A model generated the notes under the pieces. That model did not search any database and had not been told where the DNA came from. It saw nothing but the letters and a program-made list of their open reading frames with translations. Shown in pieces: positions 44,921 through 53,269 of a DNA stretch of 64,000 nt (position 1 is the stretch's first letter; each line of letters opens with the position of its first letter). Both the position numbers and the translations under genes were made by a program. The DNA is from Limnohabitans planktonicus II-D5 (lineage in GTDB: Bacteria > Pseudomonadota > Gammaproteobacteria > Burkholderiales > Burkholderiaceae_C), in NCBI RefSeq assembly GCF_001270065.2, contig NZ_LFYT02000002.1:186001-250000 (forward strand). The letters run 5' to 3'.

Positions 44921-45322
44921 TCAGGCGGATCTGACCTCGTTCAGCAAATCGGGATGACGATCAAGCAGTTTGAACAGCTTGACCAAGGCCAGGGGTGGTT
45001 TGGTTTTCCCGTTCTCGTAGCGCGAGAAGGCATTGATACCCCCGCCAAAGATTTCGGCGGCTTCACGCTGCCCAAGGTCTAGCTTCTTGCGCACCTTGAC
45101 GATGAATCCGGGGTCAACAATCGCCGCGTTGACCTGCTTGTTGAAAGTCTGCATCTCGCGCATGACACGATCGGTTTCCTGCATGTCGGTGATTGACTCA
45201 TCGCAGGCAGGGCAAAAATCAGCTGTCACTGCGGGGATGATGGTGTTTTCACCCTTGTAGGTGTAGGGCAGGTCGCGGGTGTCATGGATCAGTTCCGCAG
45301 CGCCGCAAACAGGGCATTTCAT
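44921..45322 (-). CDS. mqsA: MqsA antitoxin (zinc finger + HTH)
   Basis: 133 aa (E. coli MqsA 131 aa). The N-terminal zinc-binding domain has MKCPVCG and FCPACDE; the C-terminal Xre-type domain has VRKKLDLGQREAAEIFGGGINAFSRYENG, nearly the E. coli motif. It binds MqsR and represses genes through an AACCT/AGGTT palindrome. ATG 45322 is homologous to the E. coli start and has AAGGAG 8 nt upstream; ATG 45328 would overlap the mqsR stop. The antitoxin is intact although the toxin gene is interrupted. Confidence 0.95.
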   Translation of the reverse strand: MKCPVCGAAELIHDTRDLPYTYKGENTIIPAVTADFCPACDESITDMQETDRVMREMQTFNKQVNAAIVDPGFIVKVRKKLDLGQREAAEIFGGGINAFSRYENGKTKPPLALVKLFKLLDRHPDLLNEVRSA

Positions 45323-45324
45323 GG

Positions 45325-45621
45325 TCATAGCTCCTTGAAAGAAACGATCAGCACGTCATCAATGACTGTGAGCTTAAGGTACACATCGCCCACCTGAGTG
45401 CTGGGGCGGTACACGTCCTACCATATCGTGTGATCCGCATGAGCGGTCATGCTCTTGTAAAAATCTGATGGCGTGAGCGCGATGACCACGGCCAGCATTT
45501 CGCGCAGTTCCAACCCCAATGCAGTGGCCCCAAGCCTGGCCGAATGGGTTACTCGTACTTTGCCAGCTTCAATGAGAGCTTTGACCACAATCAGCTTGCA
45601 ATGCGGTGTTGGTTTCTCCAT
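45325..45621 (-). pseudogene. mqsR: MqsR mRNA interferase toxin, interrupted by an in-frame amber codon
   Basis: Reading through one TAG gives 98 codons before the stop, the E. coli MqsR length, ending FKEL just before mqsA. The first 67 residues (MEKPTPHCKL..., SDFYKSMTAHADHTIW) closely match MqsR. Codon 68 is TAG (45420-45418), where E. coli has CAG for Gln68, a residue reported as catalytic. The frame then continues DVYRPSTQVGDVYLKLTVID. A single C-to-T change explains it. It is either a recent inactivation or a sequencing error. The truncated product would lack the C-terminal part of the active site. Confidence 0.9.
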
Positions 45622-45627
45622 GTTCAA

Positions 45628-45656
45628 ACTCTAACCTAGTTGGTTTTTTTTGACAA
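45628..45656 (-). promoter_or_regulatory. mqsRA promoter with MqsA-type palindrome
   Basis: On the minus strand, TTGTCA (45656-45651) and TAGAGT (45633-45628) are 17 nt apart. Inside the spacer and -10 region AACCAACTAGGTT (45645-45633) matches the MqsA operator AACCT-N3-AGGTT at all but one position. It implies autorepression by MqsA. Confidence 0.5.
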
Positions 45657-45930
45657 GTAGAACCATGCTTGAATGTTCGGCATTTCAGTCATCTTTTACT
45701 TTAATTTTGCCCATGCCCCTGTCTCTTGTTTGCGAATCAGGTAGGTGCAAGCACCTCAGGTGTTGATGTATCGGCATCCAAGAGAAAGAACGGCTTTTTC
45801 ACAGGATTCACTAACCCCAAAGGCCTCAAGCCACATCAACGTCGACGCCCCAGCATCGAAAGACGCGAGCGATCCAGATGTTTCAATGACGCAGGCCTGC
45901 GCAAGACAGTTGATCCCGGATAATCAAGGG
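45657..45930. other. Gap between mqsRA promoter and dapC
   Basis: No gene is supported here. A small hairpin (AGGTGC/GCACCT near 45743) and GATAAT at 45919-45924, 6 nt before the dapC ATG, are the only features. GATAAT could be a -10 for a leaderless dapC transcript, but no good -35 is present. Confidence 0.4.
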
Positions 45931-47145
45931 ATGAATCCCCTCCTCGCCAAGCTGCAACCCTACCCTTTTGAACGGCTCAAGCAGCTGTTCGCCAGCGTCA
46001 CGCCCAACCCTGCTCTTCGCCACATCAGCTTAGGCATTGGCGAGCCCAAGCACGCCACGCCTGCCTTCATTCAGGAAGCGCTCAAGGCATCAGTCGCCAA
46101 CGGCTTGTCGGCCTACCCGGCCACAGCGGGCGAGCCTGCGCTGCGCAAGGCCTGCGCGGCCTGGCTGCAAACCCGCTACCAGCTGGCGCTGGACCCGGCC
46201 ACGCAGGTGTTGCCCGTGAACGGTTCGCGCGAAGCCCTGTTTGCCCTGACGCAAACCGTGATCGACCCGACCCGACCCGGGGCCACGGTGGTCAGCCCCA
46301 ACCCTTTTTATCAAATCTACGAAGGCGCGGCCTTGCTCTCTGGCGCAGAGCCCTACTACGTGCCCAGCGACCCGGCGCGTAACTTTGCCAACGACTGGGA
46401 CAGCGTGCCTGCCGAGGTCTGGGCCCGCACGCAGCTTTTGTTCGTTTGCTCACCTGGCAACCCCACGGGTGCTGTCATGCCCCTGTCGGAATGGCAAAAG
46501 CTGTTCGCCCTGTCCGACCAACACGGTTTCGTGATTGCGTCGGACGAGTGCTACAGCGAGATTTACTTCCGCGAAGAAGCGCCTTTGGGGGGTCTGGAAG
46601 CCGCCCACCAGCTGGGCCGTACCGACTTCAAGCATCTGATTGCCTTCACCAGCCTGTCCAAACGCAGCAATGTGCCCGGCCTGCGCAGCGGCTTTGTGGC
46701 CGGTGATGCGGCCATCATCAAGCAGTTTTTGCTTTACCGCACCTACCACGGCAGCGCCATGAGCCCCGTGGTACAAGCGGCCAGCATCGCCGCCTGGGGC
46801 GACGAAGCCCATGTGGTGGATAACCGCAACCAGTACCGCACCAAGTTTGCCCAGGTCACCCCCGTGCTGGCCGAAGTGCTGGATGTGAAACTGCCCGACG
46901 CGAGCTTTTACCTCTGGGCGGGCGTGCCCGAAGGCTGGCAAGGCGACGACGCCGCGTTTGCCCAAGCGCTTTATCAAGCAGAACACGTCACCGTGCTGCC
47001 CGGCAGTTACTTGGCGCGGGATTTCAACGGCAGCAACCCGGGCCGTGGCCGCATCCGCATGGCCCTGGTGGCCGAAACCGCCGAGTGCCTCGAAGCGGCC
47101 GAGCGCATTGCGCGTTTTGTGCGCGCACACCCGAACAAGGTCTGA
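45931..47145 (+). CDS. dapC: Succinyldiaminopimelate transaminase
   Basis: 404 aa fold-type-I PLP aminotransferase that converts N-succinyl-2-amino-6-oxopimelate to N-succinyl-diaminopimelate in lysine/peptidoglycan precursor synthesis. PLP lysine Lys244 in FTSLSKRSNVPGLRSGF; LFVCSPGNPTGAV supplies the Asn contact. MNPLLAKLQPYPFERLKQLF is the DapC-type N-terminus, so ATG 45931 is preferred over upstream starts. Only 3 nt separate it from dapE, which supports the assignment over other class I aminotransferases. dapD is not between them. Confidence 0.93.
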   Translation: MNPLLAKLQPYPFERLKQLFASVTPNPALRHISLGIGEPKHATPAFIQEALKASVANGLSAYPATAGEPALRKACAAWLQTRYQLALDPATQVLPVNGSREALFALTQTVIDPTRPGATVVSPNPFYQIYEGAALLSGAEPYYVPSDPARNFANDWDSVPAEVWARTQLLFVCSPGNPTGAVMPLSEWQKLFALSDQHGFVIASDECYSEIYFREEAPLGGLEAAHQLGRTDFKHLIAFTSLSKRSNVPGLRSGFVAGDAAIIKQFLLYRTYHGSAMSPVVQAASIAAWGDEAHVVDNRNQYRTKFAQVTPVLAEVLDVKLPDASFYLWAGVPEGWQGDDAAFAQALYQAEHVTVLPGSYLARDFNGSNPGRGRIRMALVAETAECLEAAERIARFVRAHPNKV

Positions 47146-47148
47146 GCC

Positions 47149-48318
47149 ATGAACGCCACCACCTGTCACGACACCCTTCGCCTGGCCGAACAACTGATCG
47201 CTCGCCCCTCTGTCACCCCCGAAGATGCCGGCTGCATGGATGTGATCGCCGACGCCCTGAAACCGCTGGGCTTTGTCTGCGAGTTCATGGACTCCGGTCC
47301 AGACACCTTCCGCGTGCGCAACCTCTGGGCCAAACGCGCAGGCACCTCGGGCCAAACCTTGGCCTTTGCAGGCCACACCGACGTGGTCCCCACCGGGCCA
47401 CTCACACAATGGGACAGCGACCCCTTCACCCCCACCCACAAGGACGGCAAGCTGTTTGGGCGCGGCGCGAGCGACATGAAAACATCGCTGGCGGCCATGG
47501 TGGTGGCGGTGCAAGAGTTTCTGGCAGCCAACCCCAACCCGGTTTTAGGCATCGCCTTTTTGCTGACCAGCGACGAAGAAGGCCCTGCCCTTGACGGCAC
47601 CGTGGTCGTGTGTGAAAAGCTGCAGGCCCGTGGCGACGCACCACAGTTTTGCATCGTGGGCGAGCCCACTTCGGTGCAACAGACCGGCGACATGATCAAG
47701 AACGGCCGGCGCGGCACCATGAGCGGCAAGCTCACCGTCAAAGGCGTGCAGGGCCACATTGCCTACCCGCACCTGGCCGACAACCCGATCCACCGCCTCG
47801 CGCCTGCGTTGGCCGATCTGGTGGCCATCCGCTGGGACGAAGGCAATGCCTTCTTCCCCCCCACCAGCTGGCAAGTGAGCAACATCCACGCGGGCACGGG
47901 CGCGAGCAACGTGATCCCGGGCGACTGCGTGGTGGACTTCAACTTCCGCTTTTGCACCGAATCCACGCCCGAAAGCCTGCAGAAGCGCCTGGCCGCCGTG
48001 CTCGATCAACATGGCTTGAAGTACGAGCTGACCTGGACCATCGGCGGCCTGCCATTTTTGACCACACCCGGCACCTTGGTGGCCGCCGTGCAACAAGCGA
48101 TTACCGACGAAACGGGCCTGACCACCGAACTGTCTACCACCGGCGGCACCAGTGACGGGCGCTTCATCGCCAAGATCTGCCCCCAGGTGATTGAGTTCGG
48201 CCCACCGAATGCGACCATCCACAAGGTCAACGAGCATGTGGCGCTGAGTGACATCGCGCCGCTCAAGGGCATCTATCGCCGCACACTGGAACAACTCAAC
48301 GCGGGCCTGTCCGCATGA
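47149..48318 (+). CDS. dapE: Succinyl-diaminopimelate desuccinylase
   Basis: 389 aa di-zinc M20 peptidase-family enzyme that releases succinate from N-succinyl-LL-diaminopimelate. Metal ligands lie in [12 protein letters not shown] (His, Asp) and [14 protein letters not shown] (Glu pair); the dimerisation domain is inserted after residue about 180. [14 protein letters not shown] near the C-terminus is the DapE signature. It follows dapC by 3 nt and overlaps prmB by 4 nt. Confidence 0.97.
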   Translation: MNATTCHDTLRLAEQLIARPSVTPEDAGCMDVIADALKPLGFVCEFMDSGPDTFRVRNLWAKRAGTSGQTLAFAGHTDVVPTGPLTQWDSDPFTPTHKDGKLFGRGASDMKTSLAAMVVAVQEFLAANPNPVLGIAFLLTSDEEGPALDGTVVVCEKLQARGDAPQFCIVGEPTSVQQTGDMIKNGRRGTMSGKLTVKGVQGHIAYPHLADNPIHRLAPALADLVAIRWDEGNAFFPPTSWQVSNIHAGTGASNVIPGDCVVDFNFRFCTESTPESLQKRLAAVLDQHGLKYELTWTIGGLPFLTTPGTLVAAVQQAITDETGLTTELSTTGGTSDGRFIAKICPQVIEFGPPNATIHKVNEHVALSDIAPLKGIYRRTLEQLNAGLSA

Positions 48319-49193
48319 GCGCCCTGACCCTTTCGGGGCTGATCGCGGCATCGGCCAAGCGGCTCACGCAAGCCGGCGTGGCTTTTGGCCACGGCACTCA
48401 GAACGCTTTTGACGAAGCCGTCTGGTTGGTGCTCTGGCGTCTGGGTTTGCCGCTCGACACCGATCTTGACGAGGTAAGCCACCAAGACGTGACGCCCGAG
48501 CAGCAAGCCGCCTGCGCTGCGCTGATCGAAGAACGCATCACCACCCGCAAACCCGCCGCATACCTGACGCAAGAAGCCTGGCTGCAAGGGGTGTCGTTTT
48601 ACATCGACGAGCGGGCCATCGTGCCGCGCAGCCTGATCGCCGAGGTGCTGGCCGACGGCACCATCGACGCCTGGCTGAGCGATCAGACCAAACAGGTGCT
48701 AGACCTGTGCACCGGCAACGGCAGCCTGGCCGTGTTGGCGGCGCTGGCCTGGCCCGAGGTGCAGGTCACCGGGGCCGATATTTCTGACGACGCGCTGGCC
48801 GTGGCCGCCATCAATGTGGAACGCCACGATCTGCAAGAGCGCGTGACGCTGGTGCACAGCGATGGCCTGTCTGCCCTGCCCGGCCCTTTTGATTTGATCT
48901 TGTGCAACCCGCCTTATGTGTGCCAGGCCAGCATGGACGCGCTGCCCGCCGAGTACCGTGCCGAGCCGGAACTGGCTTTGGCGGGCGGCACAGACGGCAT
49001 GGACTTTGTGCGGCAATTGTTCAAGGACGCGCCAGCCCGGATGAGTGAGCACGCGGTGCTGGTGCTGGAAATCGGCAATGAGGTGGAGCACTTCATCGCG
49101 GCCTTTCCCGAACTCGAAGTGGCTTGGCTGGATACCAGTGCGGGCGACGACCAAGTGCTGTTGATCACCCGGGAAGCCCTGTTGCGCCACTGA
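48315..49193 (+). CDS. prmB: 50S ribosomal protein L3 glutamine methyltransferase
   Basis: 292 aa SAM-dependent methyltransferase modifying a Gln of ribosomal protein L3. SAM site [17 protein letters not shown], catalytic NPPY in [11 protein letters not shown], and the N-terminal helical substrate domain of the PrmB/HemK family are present. Distinguished from PrmC by the [17 protein letters not shown] context and by its neighbour dapE, a common Burkholderiales arrangement. Start overlaps the dapE stop (ATGA). Confidence 0.94.
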   Translation: MSALTLSGLIAASAKRLTQAGVAFGHGTQNAFDEAVWLVLWRLGLPLDTDLDEVSHQDVTPEQQAACAALIEERITTRKPAAYLTQEAWLQGVSFYIDERAIVPRSLIAEVLADGTIDAWLSDQTKQVLDLCTGNGSLAVLAALAWPEVQVTGADISDDALAVAAINVERHDLQERVTLVHSDGLSALPGPFDLILCNPPYVCQASMDALPAEYRAEPELALAGGTDGMDFVRQLFKDAPARMSEHAVLVLEIGNEVEHFIAAFPELEVAWLDTSAGDDQVLLITREALLRH

Positions 49194-49408
49194 AAAAGTC
49201 TTGACGCAGCCAACCGGGTGGCCTCGCCTGTGCGGCCACAACACGGCGCTGGCGGCTGACTTGCGGCGCGCCCAATCGGGTCCTTGGAAGCCTCGTGCCC
49301 GTTGACCCAAGCCCACATCGGCGAAAATAGCGGGTTGTGCCCCTTGCAGCGTCAGCCTCAAGCTGACCACGCCCCTTATCCCGGAACCTGTCCGGTCACT
49401 GCTTTTTC

Positions 49409-51421
49409 ATGATCAACCTCAAAAACGTCACCCTTCGCCGCGGCACCAAAGTGCTGCTGGACCAGACTTCGGTCACCCTCAACCCCGGAGAAAAGGTCGG
49501 TTTGGTTGGACGCAATGGTGCGGGCAAGTCCACCTTGTTTGCCTTGTTCAACGGCACGCTGCACGAAGACGGTGGCGACTTTGACATGCCCAAAGCCTGG
49601 CGCATGGCGCAGGTGGCACAGAACATGCCTGAGACAGACCAGCCCGCCAGCGACTTTGTGCTGGAAGGCGACACCCGCCTGGCCGAGTTGCGCCAACGCC
49701 TGGTGGCCGCCGAAGCCAGTGGCGACGGCATGGAAATGGCCCACGTCTACACCGACCTGGCCGACGCGGGCGATCACGACGCCCTGCCCCGCGCCGAAGC
49801 CCTGATTTTGGGCTTGGGCTTTCGGGTGGATGAACTCAACAACCCGGTCAACAGTTTTTCGGGCGGCTGGCGCATGCGCTTGCAGCTGGCCCGGGCGCTG
49901 ATGTGCCCGTCCGACATCCTGCTGCTGGACGAGCCCACCAACCACTTGGATTTGGATGCCTTGGTCTGGCTGGAGGCCTGGTTGCAGCGCTATGCGGGCA
50001 CCATGATCGTGATCAGCCACGACCGGGAGTTTCTGGACGCGGTGACCGATGTCACGCTGCACATTGACCACGCCAAACTGACCCGCTACGGCGGCAACTA
50101 CAGCGCGTTTGAAATCTTGCGGGCCCAACAGATGGAGCTGCAACAGGCCTCGTTTGCCAAGCAGCAAGACAAGATCGCCCACTTGCAAAAATTCATCAAC
50201 CGTTTCAAGGCCCAGGCCAGCAAGGCCAAGCAGGCGCAAAGCCGTGTCAAAGCGCTCGAGCGCATGGAAAAAGTGGCTCCGTTGCTGGCCGAGGCCGAGT
50301 TCACCTTTGGCTTCAAGGAACCAAACAACCTGCCCAACCCGATGCTGGCGATCAGCGATGCGAGTTTTGGCTACGTGGTGGACGATGAGCCCAAAGCCAT
50401 TTTGCAAGGCGTGAGCAAATCGGTGCTGGCCGGGCAGCGCATCGGCATTCTGGGGGCCAACGGCCAGGGCAAATCGACTTTGGTCAAAACCATCGCCCGC
50501 ACCATGCCGCTGTTGGCGGGCACGCTGACCGAAGGCAAGGGCCTGAACATTGGCTACTTTGCGCAGCAAGAACTCGATGTGCTGCACCCGCAGGACAACC
50601 CGCTGGAACACATGATTCGTCTGGCCAAAGAGCTGGGCCCGGGCAGTGGCGAACCCAGCCGCGAGCAGGATTTGCGCAATTACCTGGGCACCTTCAACTT
50701 CTCAGGCGACATGGTCAAGCAGACCGTGGGCACCATGAGTGGCGGCGAAAAAGCACGCCTGGTGCTGGCCATGATCGTGTGGCAGCGGCCCAATTTGCTG
50801 CTGCTGGACGAGCCCACCAACCACCTGGACTTGGCCACGCGCGAGGCGCTGTCGATGGCGCTCAACGAGTTTGAAGGCACCGTCATGCTGGTCAGCCACG
50901 ACCGCGCCTTGCTGCGCGCCGTGTGCGACGAGTTCTGGATGGTGGGCCGGGGCAAGGTCGAGCCGTTTGATGGCGACTTGGACGATTACCAGAAGTACCT
51001 GCTAGACGAGTCCAAGCGTTTGCGCGAAGAAGCCAAAAACTCGGCGAAAAATGCCGTGTCAGTGGCAGCACCCACGCAAGCAGTCGTGGTCGCCGAAGTG
51101 CCCAAGCCTGCACCCGTGACCGCTGCCAGCAGCCCTGTCACACCCGCCCTGAGCAGCGCCGAACAACGCAAGCAAGACGCCCAGCGGCGTCAACAACTGG
51201 CCGCGCAAACACGGCCACTGAAAAAAGAGCTGGAGCAAAACGAACAGCGCATGGCCAGCATCGAGGCTGAAAAGAGCGCCTTGGAGCAGCTCTTGAGCAC
51301 ACCGCTGTCCCCTGCTGACATTGCGGATGCTGGACGAAAACTCAAAGCGCTCAGCGATGAGTTCACCACCCTGGAAGAGCGCTGGCTGGAATTGACGCAG
51401 CTGCTGGAAGAAACGGCCTGA
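49409..51421 (+). CDS. ABC-F family ATPase (YheS-like translation factor)
   Basis: 670 aa soluble protein with two ATP-binding cassettes and no membrane domain. Walker A GRNGAGKSTLFALFN and GANGQGKSTLVKTIA; signatures FSGGWRMRLQLARAL and MSGGEKARLVLAMIV; both Walker B motifs read LLLDEPTNHLDL. The interdomain linker (about residues 235-310) is basic and helical. A coiled-coil tail follows residue 560. ABC-F proteins act on ribosomes; this is closest to the YheS/Uup group. ATG 49409 lacks a clear ribosome site. A tandem repeat array starts 31 nt after the stop. Confidence 0.94.
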   Translation: MINLKNVTLRRGTKVLLDQTSVTLNPGEKVGLVGRNGAGKSTLFALFNGTLHEDGGDFDMPKAWRMAQVAQNMPETDQPASDFVLEGDTRLAELRQRLVAAEASGDGMEMAHVYTDLADAGDHDALPRAEALILGLGFRVDELNNPVNSFSGGWRMRLQLARALMCPSDILLLDEPTNHLDLDALVWLEAWLQRYAGTMIVISHDREFLDAVTDVTLHIDHAKLTRYGGNYSAFEILRAQQMELQQASFAKQQDKIAHLQKFINRFKAQASKAKQAQSRVKALERMEKVAPLLAEAEFTFGFKEPNNLPNPMLAISDASFGYVVDDEPKAILQGVSKSVLAGQRIGILGANGQGKSTLVKTIARTMPLLAGTLTEGKGLNIGYFAQQELDVLHPQDNPLEHMIRLAKELGPGSGEPSREQDLRNYLGTFNFSGDMVKQTVGTMSGGEKARLVLAMIVWQRPNLLLLDEPTNHLDLATREALSMALNEFEGTVMLVSHDRALLRAVCDEFWMVGRGKVEPFDGDLDDYQKYLLDESKRLREEAKNSAKNAVSVAAPTQAVVVAEVPKPAPVTAASSPVTPALSSAEQRKQDAQRRQQLAAQTRPLKKELEQNEQRMASIEAEKSALEQLLSTPLSPADIADAGRKLKALSDEFTTLEERWLELTQLLEETA

Positions 51422-51451
51422 ATCTCAGGCGCTGCCGGTCATCAGACAGAT

Positions 51452-52008
51452 GTCGGGGTCTTCGACCACCGACCTACAAGAAATGCTGACCCCGTAGGTC
51501 GGCACTCGCAGAGTCCGACATTGTCTGTCTCACCGCAACGCCCAGCACGAGCGCTACCGGTCATCACACAGATGTCGGGGTCTTCGACCGCCGACCTACA
51601 AGATATGTTGTCCCCGTAGGTCGGTACTCGCAGAGTCCGACGTTGCCTGTCTCACCGCAACGCCCAGCACGAGCGCTATCGGTCATCACAAAGATGTCGG
51701 GGTCTTCGATCGCCGACCTAAAAGAAATGCTGTCCCCGTAGGTCGGCACTCGCAGAGTCCGACATTGTCTGTCTCACCGCAACGCCCAGCACGAGCGCTA
51801 CCGGTCATCACACAGATGTCGGGGTCTTCGACCGCCGACCTACAAGAAATGCAGCCCCCGTAGGTCGGCACTCGCAGAATCCGACATAGTCTGTCTCACC
51901 GCAACGCCCAGCACGAGCGCTACCGGTCATTACACAGATGTCGGGGTCTTCGACCGCCGACCTACAAGAAATGCAGTCTCCGTAGGTCGGTACTCGCAGA
52001 GTCCGACA
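51452..52008. repeat. Tandem array of family-A REPs with an exact 122-bp period
   Basis: Forward arms start at 51494, 51616, 51738, 51860 and 51982, exactly 122 bp apart; reverse arms (GTCGGGGTCTTCGACC...) start at 51452, 51574 and on at the same step. Each unit carries the same internal spacer (CTGTCTCACCGCAACGCCCA and following). Only scattered single-base differences separate the copies, implying recent amplification. It fills the gap between the ABC-F gene and the convergent small ORF. Confidence 0.92.
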
Positions 52009-52016
52009 TTGCGCAT

Positions 52017-52268
52017 TTACCCACCTACCACGGACCAGCCCGCGTGTTGGTCGGCTTTATTGTTTTCGTATTCCCAGGATGTACCGCAGCGGTCGCAGCG
52101 GTAACGGGTGATGGTCACCTGGCCCGTTTCACGGGACTCTTTGCGGTTGCTGCCTTGAACCAGTTCTGCATGACCTGGAGCACGTCGCCAATTGCGCTGT
52201 ATGCCGGTGCAAGGTTCGCACAGCACCATTTTTTTCAATTCATTTTGGATGTTCGATTCGGCAGACAT
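52017..52268 (-). CDS. Small zinc-ribbon-like hypothetical protein
   Basis: 83 aa. Two cysteine pairs, CEPC (residues 17-20) and CDRC (around 59-62, in RYRCDRCGTSWEYEN), look like a zinc ribbon. Otherwise hydrophilic, without signal peptide. It begins 58 nt after the tRNA terminator hairpin on the same strand; its start ATG 52268 has only a weak GGAAAG upstream. I do not recognise the family. The C-terminus abuts the tandem repeat array. Confidence 0.6.
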   Translation of the reverse strand: MSAESNIQNELKKMVLCEPCTGIQRNWRRAPGHAELVQGSNRKESRETGQVTITRYRCDRCGTSWEYENNKADQHAGWSVVGG

Positions 52269-52325
52269 GTCGTGACGCTTTCCGATGGGTTTGCGTGGAA
52301 TGCGCCCATCCGTGAAGAAACCATG

Positions 52326-52360
52326 AAAAAAGCACTTTGTACCGAAATACAAAGTGCTTT
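52326..52360 (-). terminator. Rho-independent terminator of tRNA-Lys
   Basis: A perfect 13-bp stem (AAAGCACTTTGTA with TACAAAGTGCTTT) and 6-nt loop are followed on the minus strand by six Ts. It lies 7 nt after the tRNA 3' end. Confidence 0.92.
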
Positions 52361-52366
52361 TAAATT

Positions 52367-52442
52367 TGGTGGGACCAGCGGGGGTCGAACCCACGACAAA
52401 CGGATTAAAAGTCCGCTGCTCTACCAACTGAGCTATGGTCCC
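52367..52442 (-). tRNA. tRNA-Lys (anticodon UUU)
   Basis: 76 nt including encoded CCA. Acceptor GGGACCA pairs with TGGTCCC, D-loop AGCTCAGTTGGTAGAGC, anticodon stem-loop CGGACTTTTAATCCG with anticodon TTT, T-arm GTGGGTTCGACCCCCGC with one weak pair. A promoter with a perfect TATAAT lies upstream, a terminator downstream. Confidence 0.96.
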
Positions 52443-52443
52443 T

Positions 52444-52483
52444 TTGCTGCATTGCGGTGCACTGCAGCAAGACTCAAATTATA
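52444..52483 (-). promoter_or_regulatory. tRNA-Lys promoter and 5' leader hairpin
   Basis: TATAAT on the minus strand at 52483-52478, inside the gap after tcdA; the -35 is poor. The leader then carries a perfect 8-bp stem TTGCTGCA/TGCAGCAA (52470-52463, 52451-52444) ending 1 nt before the tRNA 5' end, which RNase P would remove. Confidence 0.6.
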
Positions 52484-52492
52484 GCGTCTTTT

Positions 52493-53269
52493 TCAGGGCT
52501 TCCCGAGTGAAGTTGCCAAAAAGTTCAAAATTTCAGAGGCTGCGCACATGCCAAATGTGGCGGTCACACTGACCACCGATCCGTAACCGTGACAGTTGAG
52601 TGAACCATCGCCTTCGATGGCGCAAGACGCATCAGGCGGGGCCACCGATTCACGGCTGAACACGCCACGAATGCCCATGCGTTTGCCATCGCGGGCAGCA
52701 CCATGGTGTTTGCGCAAACGGTAGCGAACTTGCGCCAGCAAGGGGTCATGCGTGATGTTGGCCAAATCATCGACATCCACTTTGTGCGCCAAGCGCTTGC
52801 CGCCTGCTGCGCCCACGGCGACAAATCCGATGCGGTTCTCAAGGGCCCACTGCGCCATGCAAACTTTGGCCTTGACCTGATCGCACGCATCGATCACGGC
52901 ATCGGGCACGCTGGGCAACAGACCAGGCCAGTTGTCGGGGGAGACAAAATCGTCCACTGCATCCACCAGACACTGCGGGTGGATCGCGGCAATGCGCTCA
53001 CGCATGGCCTGAACCTTGGCCTGCCCGGTGGTGTGGGTCAGGGCATGAATTTGACGGTTGATGTTGGACTCGGCGATGTGATCCATGTCGATGAGCGTCA
53101 AACGTGCCACGCCACTGCGAGCCAGTGCCTCGGCGGCCCAGGAACCCACCCCGCCGATGCCCACCACGACCACATGGGCCTGACGTATGCGCTGTGCACC
53201 CAGCACACCATACAAACGGGTCAATCCCCCAAAACGGCGGGCTTCATCGGATTCGACACGTTCGGTCAT
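52493..53269 (-). CDS. tcdA: tRNA threonylcarbamoyladenosine dehydratase
   Basis: 258 aa E1-like (ThiF/MoeB fold) enzyme that uses ATP to cyclise t6A37 to ct6A. ATP-binding GIGGVGSWAAEALARSG, then DMDHIAESNINRQIHA, and DACDQVKAKV typical of the TcdA/CsdL group. ATG 53269 overlaps the stop of the YeeE/YedE gene (ATGA), so the two are coupled. A longer frame upstream is not conserved. In E. coli the gene neighbours the sulfur-acceptor csdAE; here it follows a sulfur importer. Confidence 0.94.
   Translation of the reverse strand: MTERVESDEARRFGGLTRLYGVLGAQRIRQAHVVVVGIGGVGSWAAEALARSGVARLTLIDMDHIAESNINRQIHALTHTTGQAKVQAMRERIAAIHPQCLVDAVDDFVSPDNWPGLLPSVPDAVIDACDQVKAKVCMAQWALENRIGFVAVGAAGGKRLAHKVDVDDLANITHDPLLAQVRYRLRKHHGAARDGKRMGIRGVFSRESVAPPDASCAIEGDGSLNCHGYGSVVSVTATFGMCAASEILNFLATSLGKP

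Noticed and set aside
51452..52008. Possible CRISPR array because of regular 122-bp spacing
   Set aside because: The intervening segments are also repeated rather than unique, the repeats are inverted hairpin pairs, and no cas genes are present.
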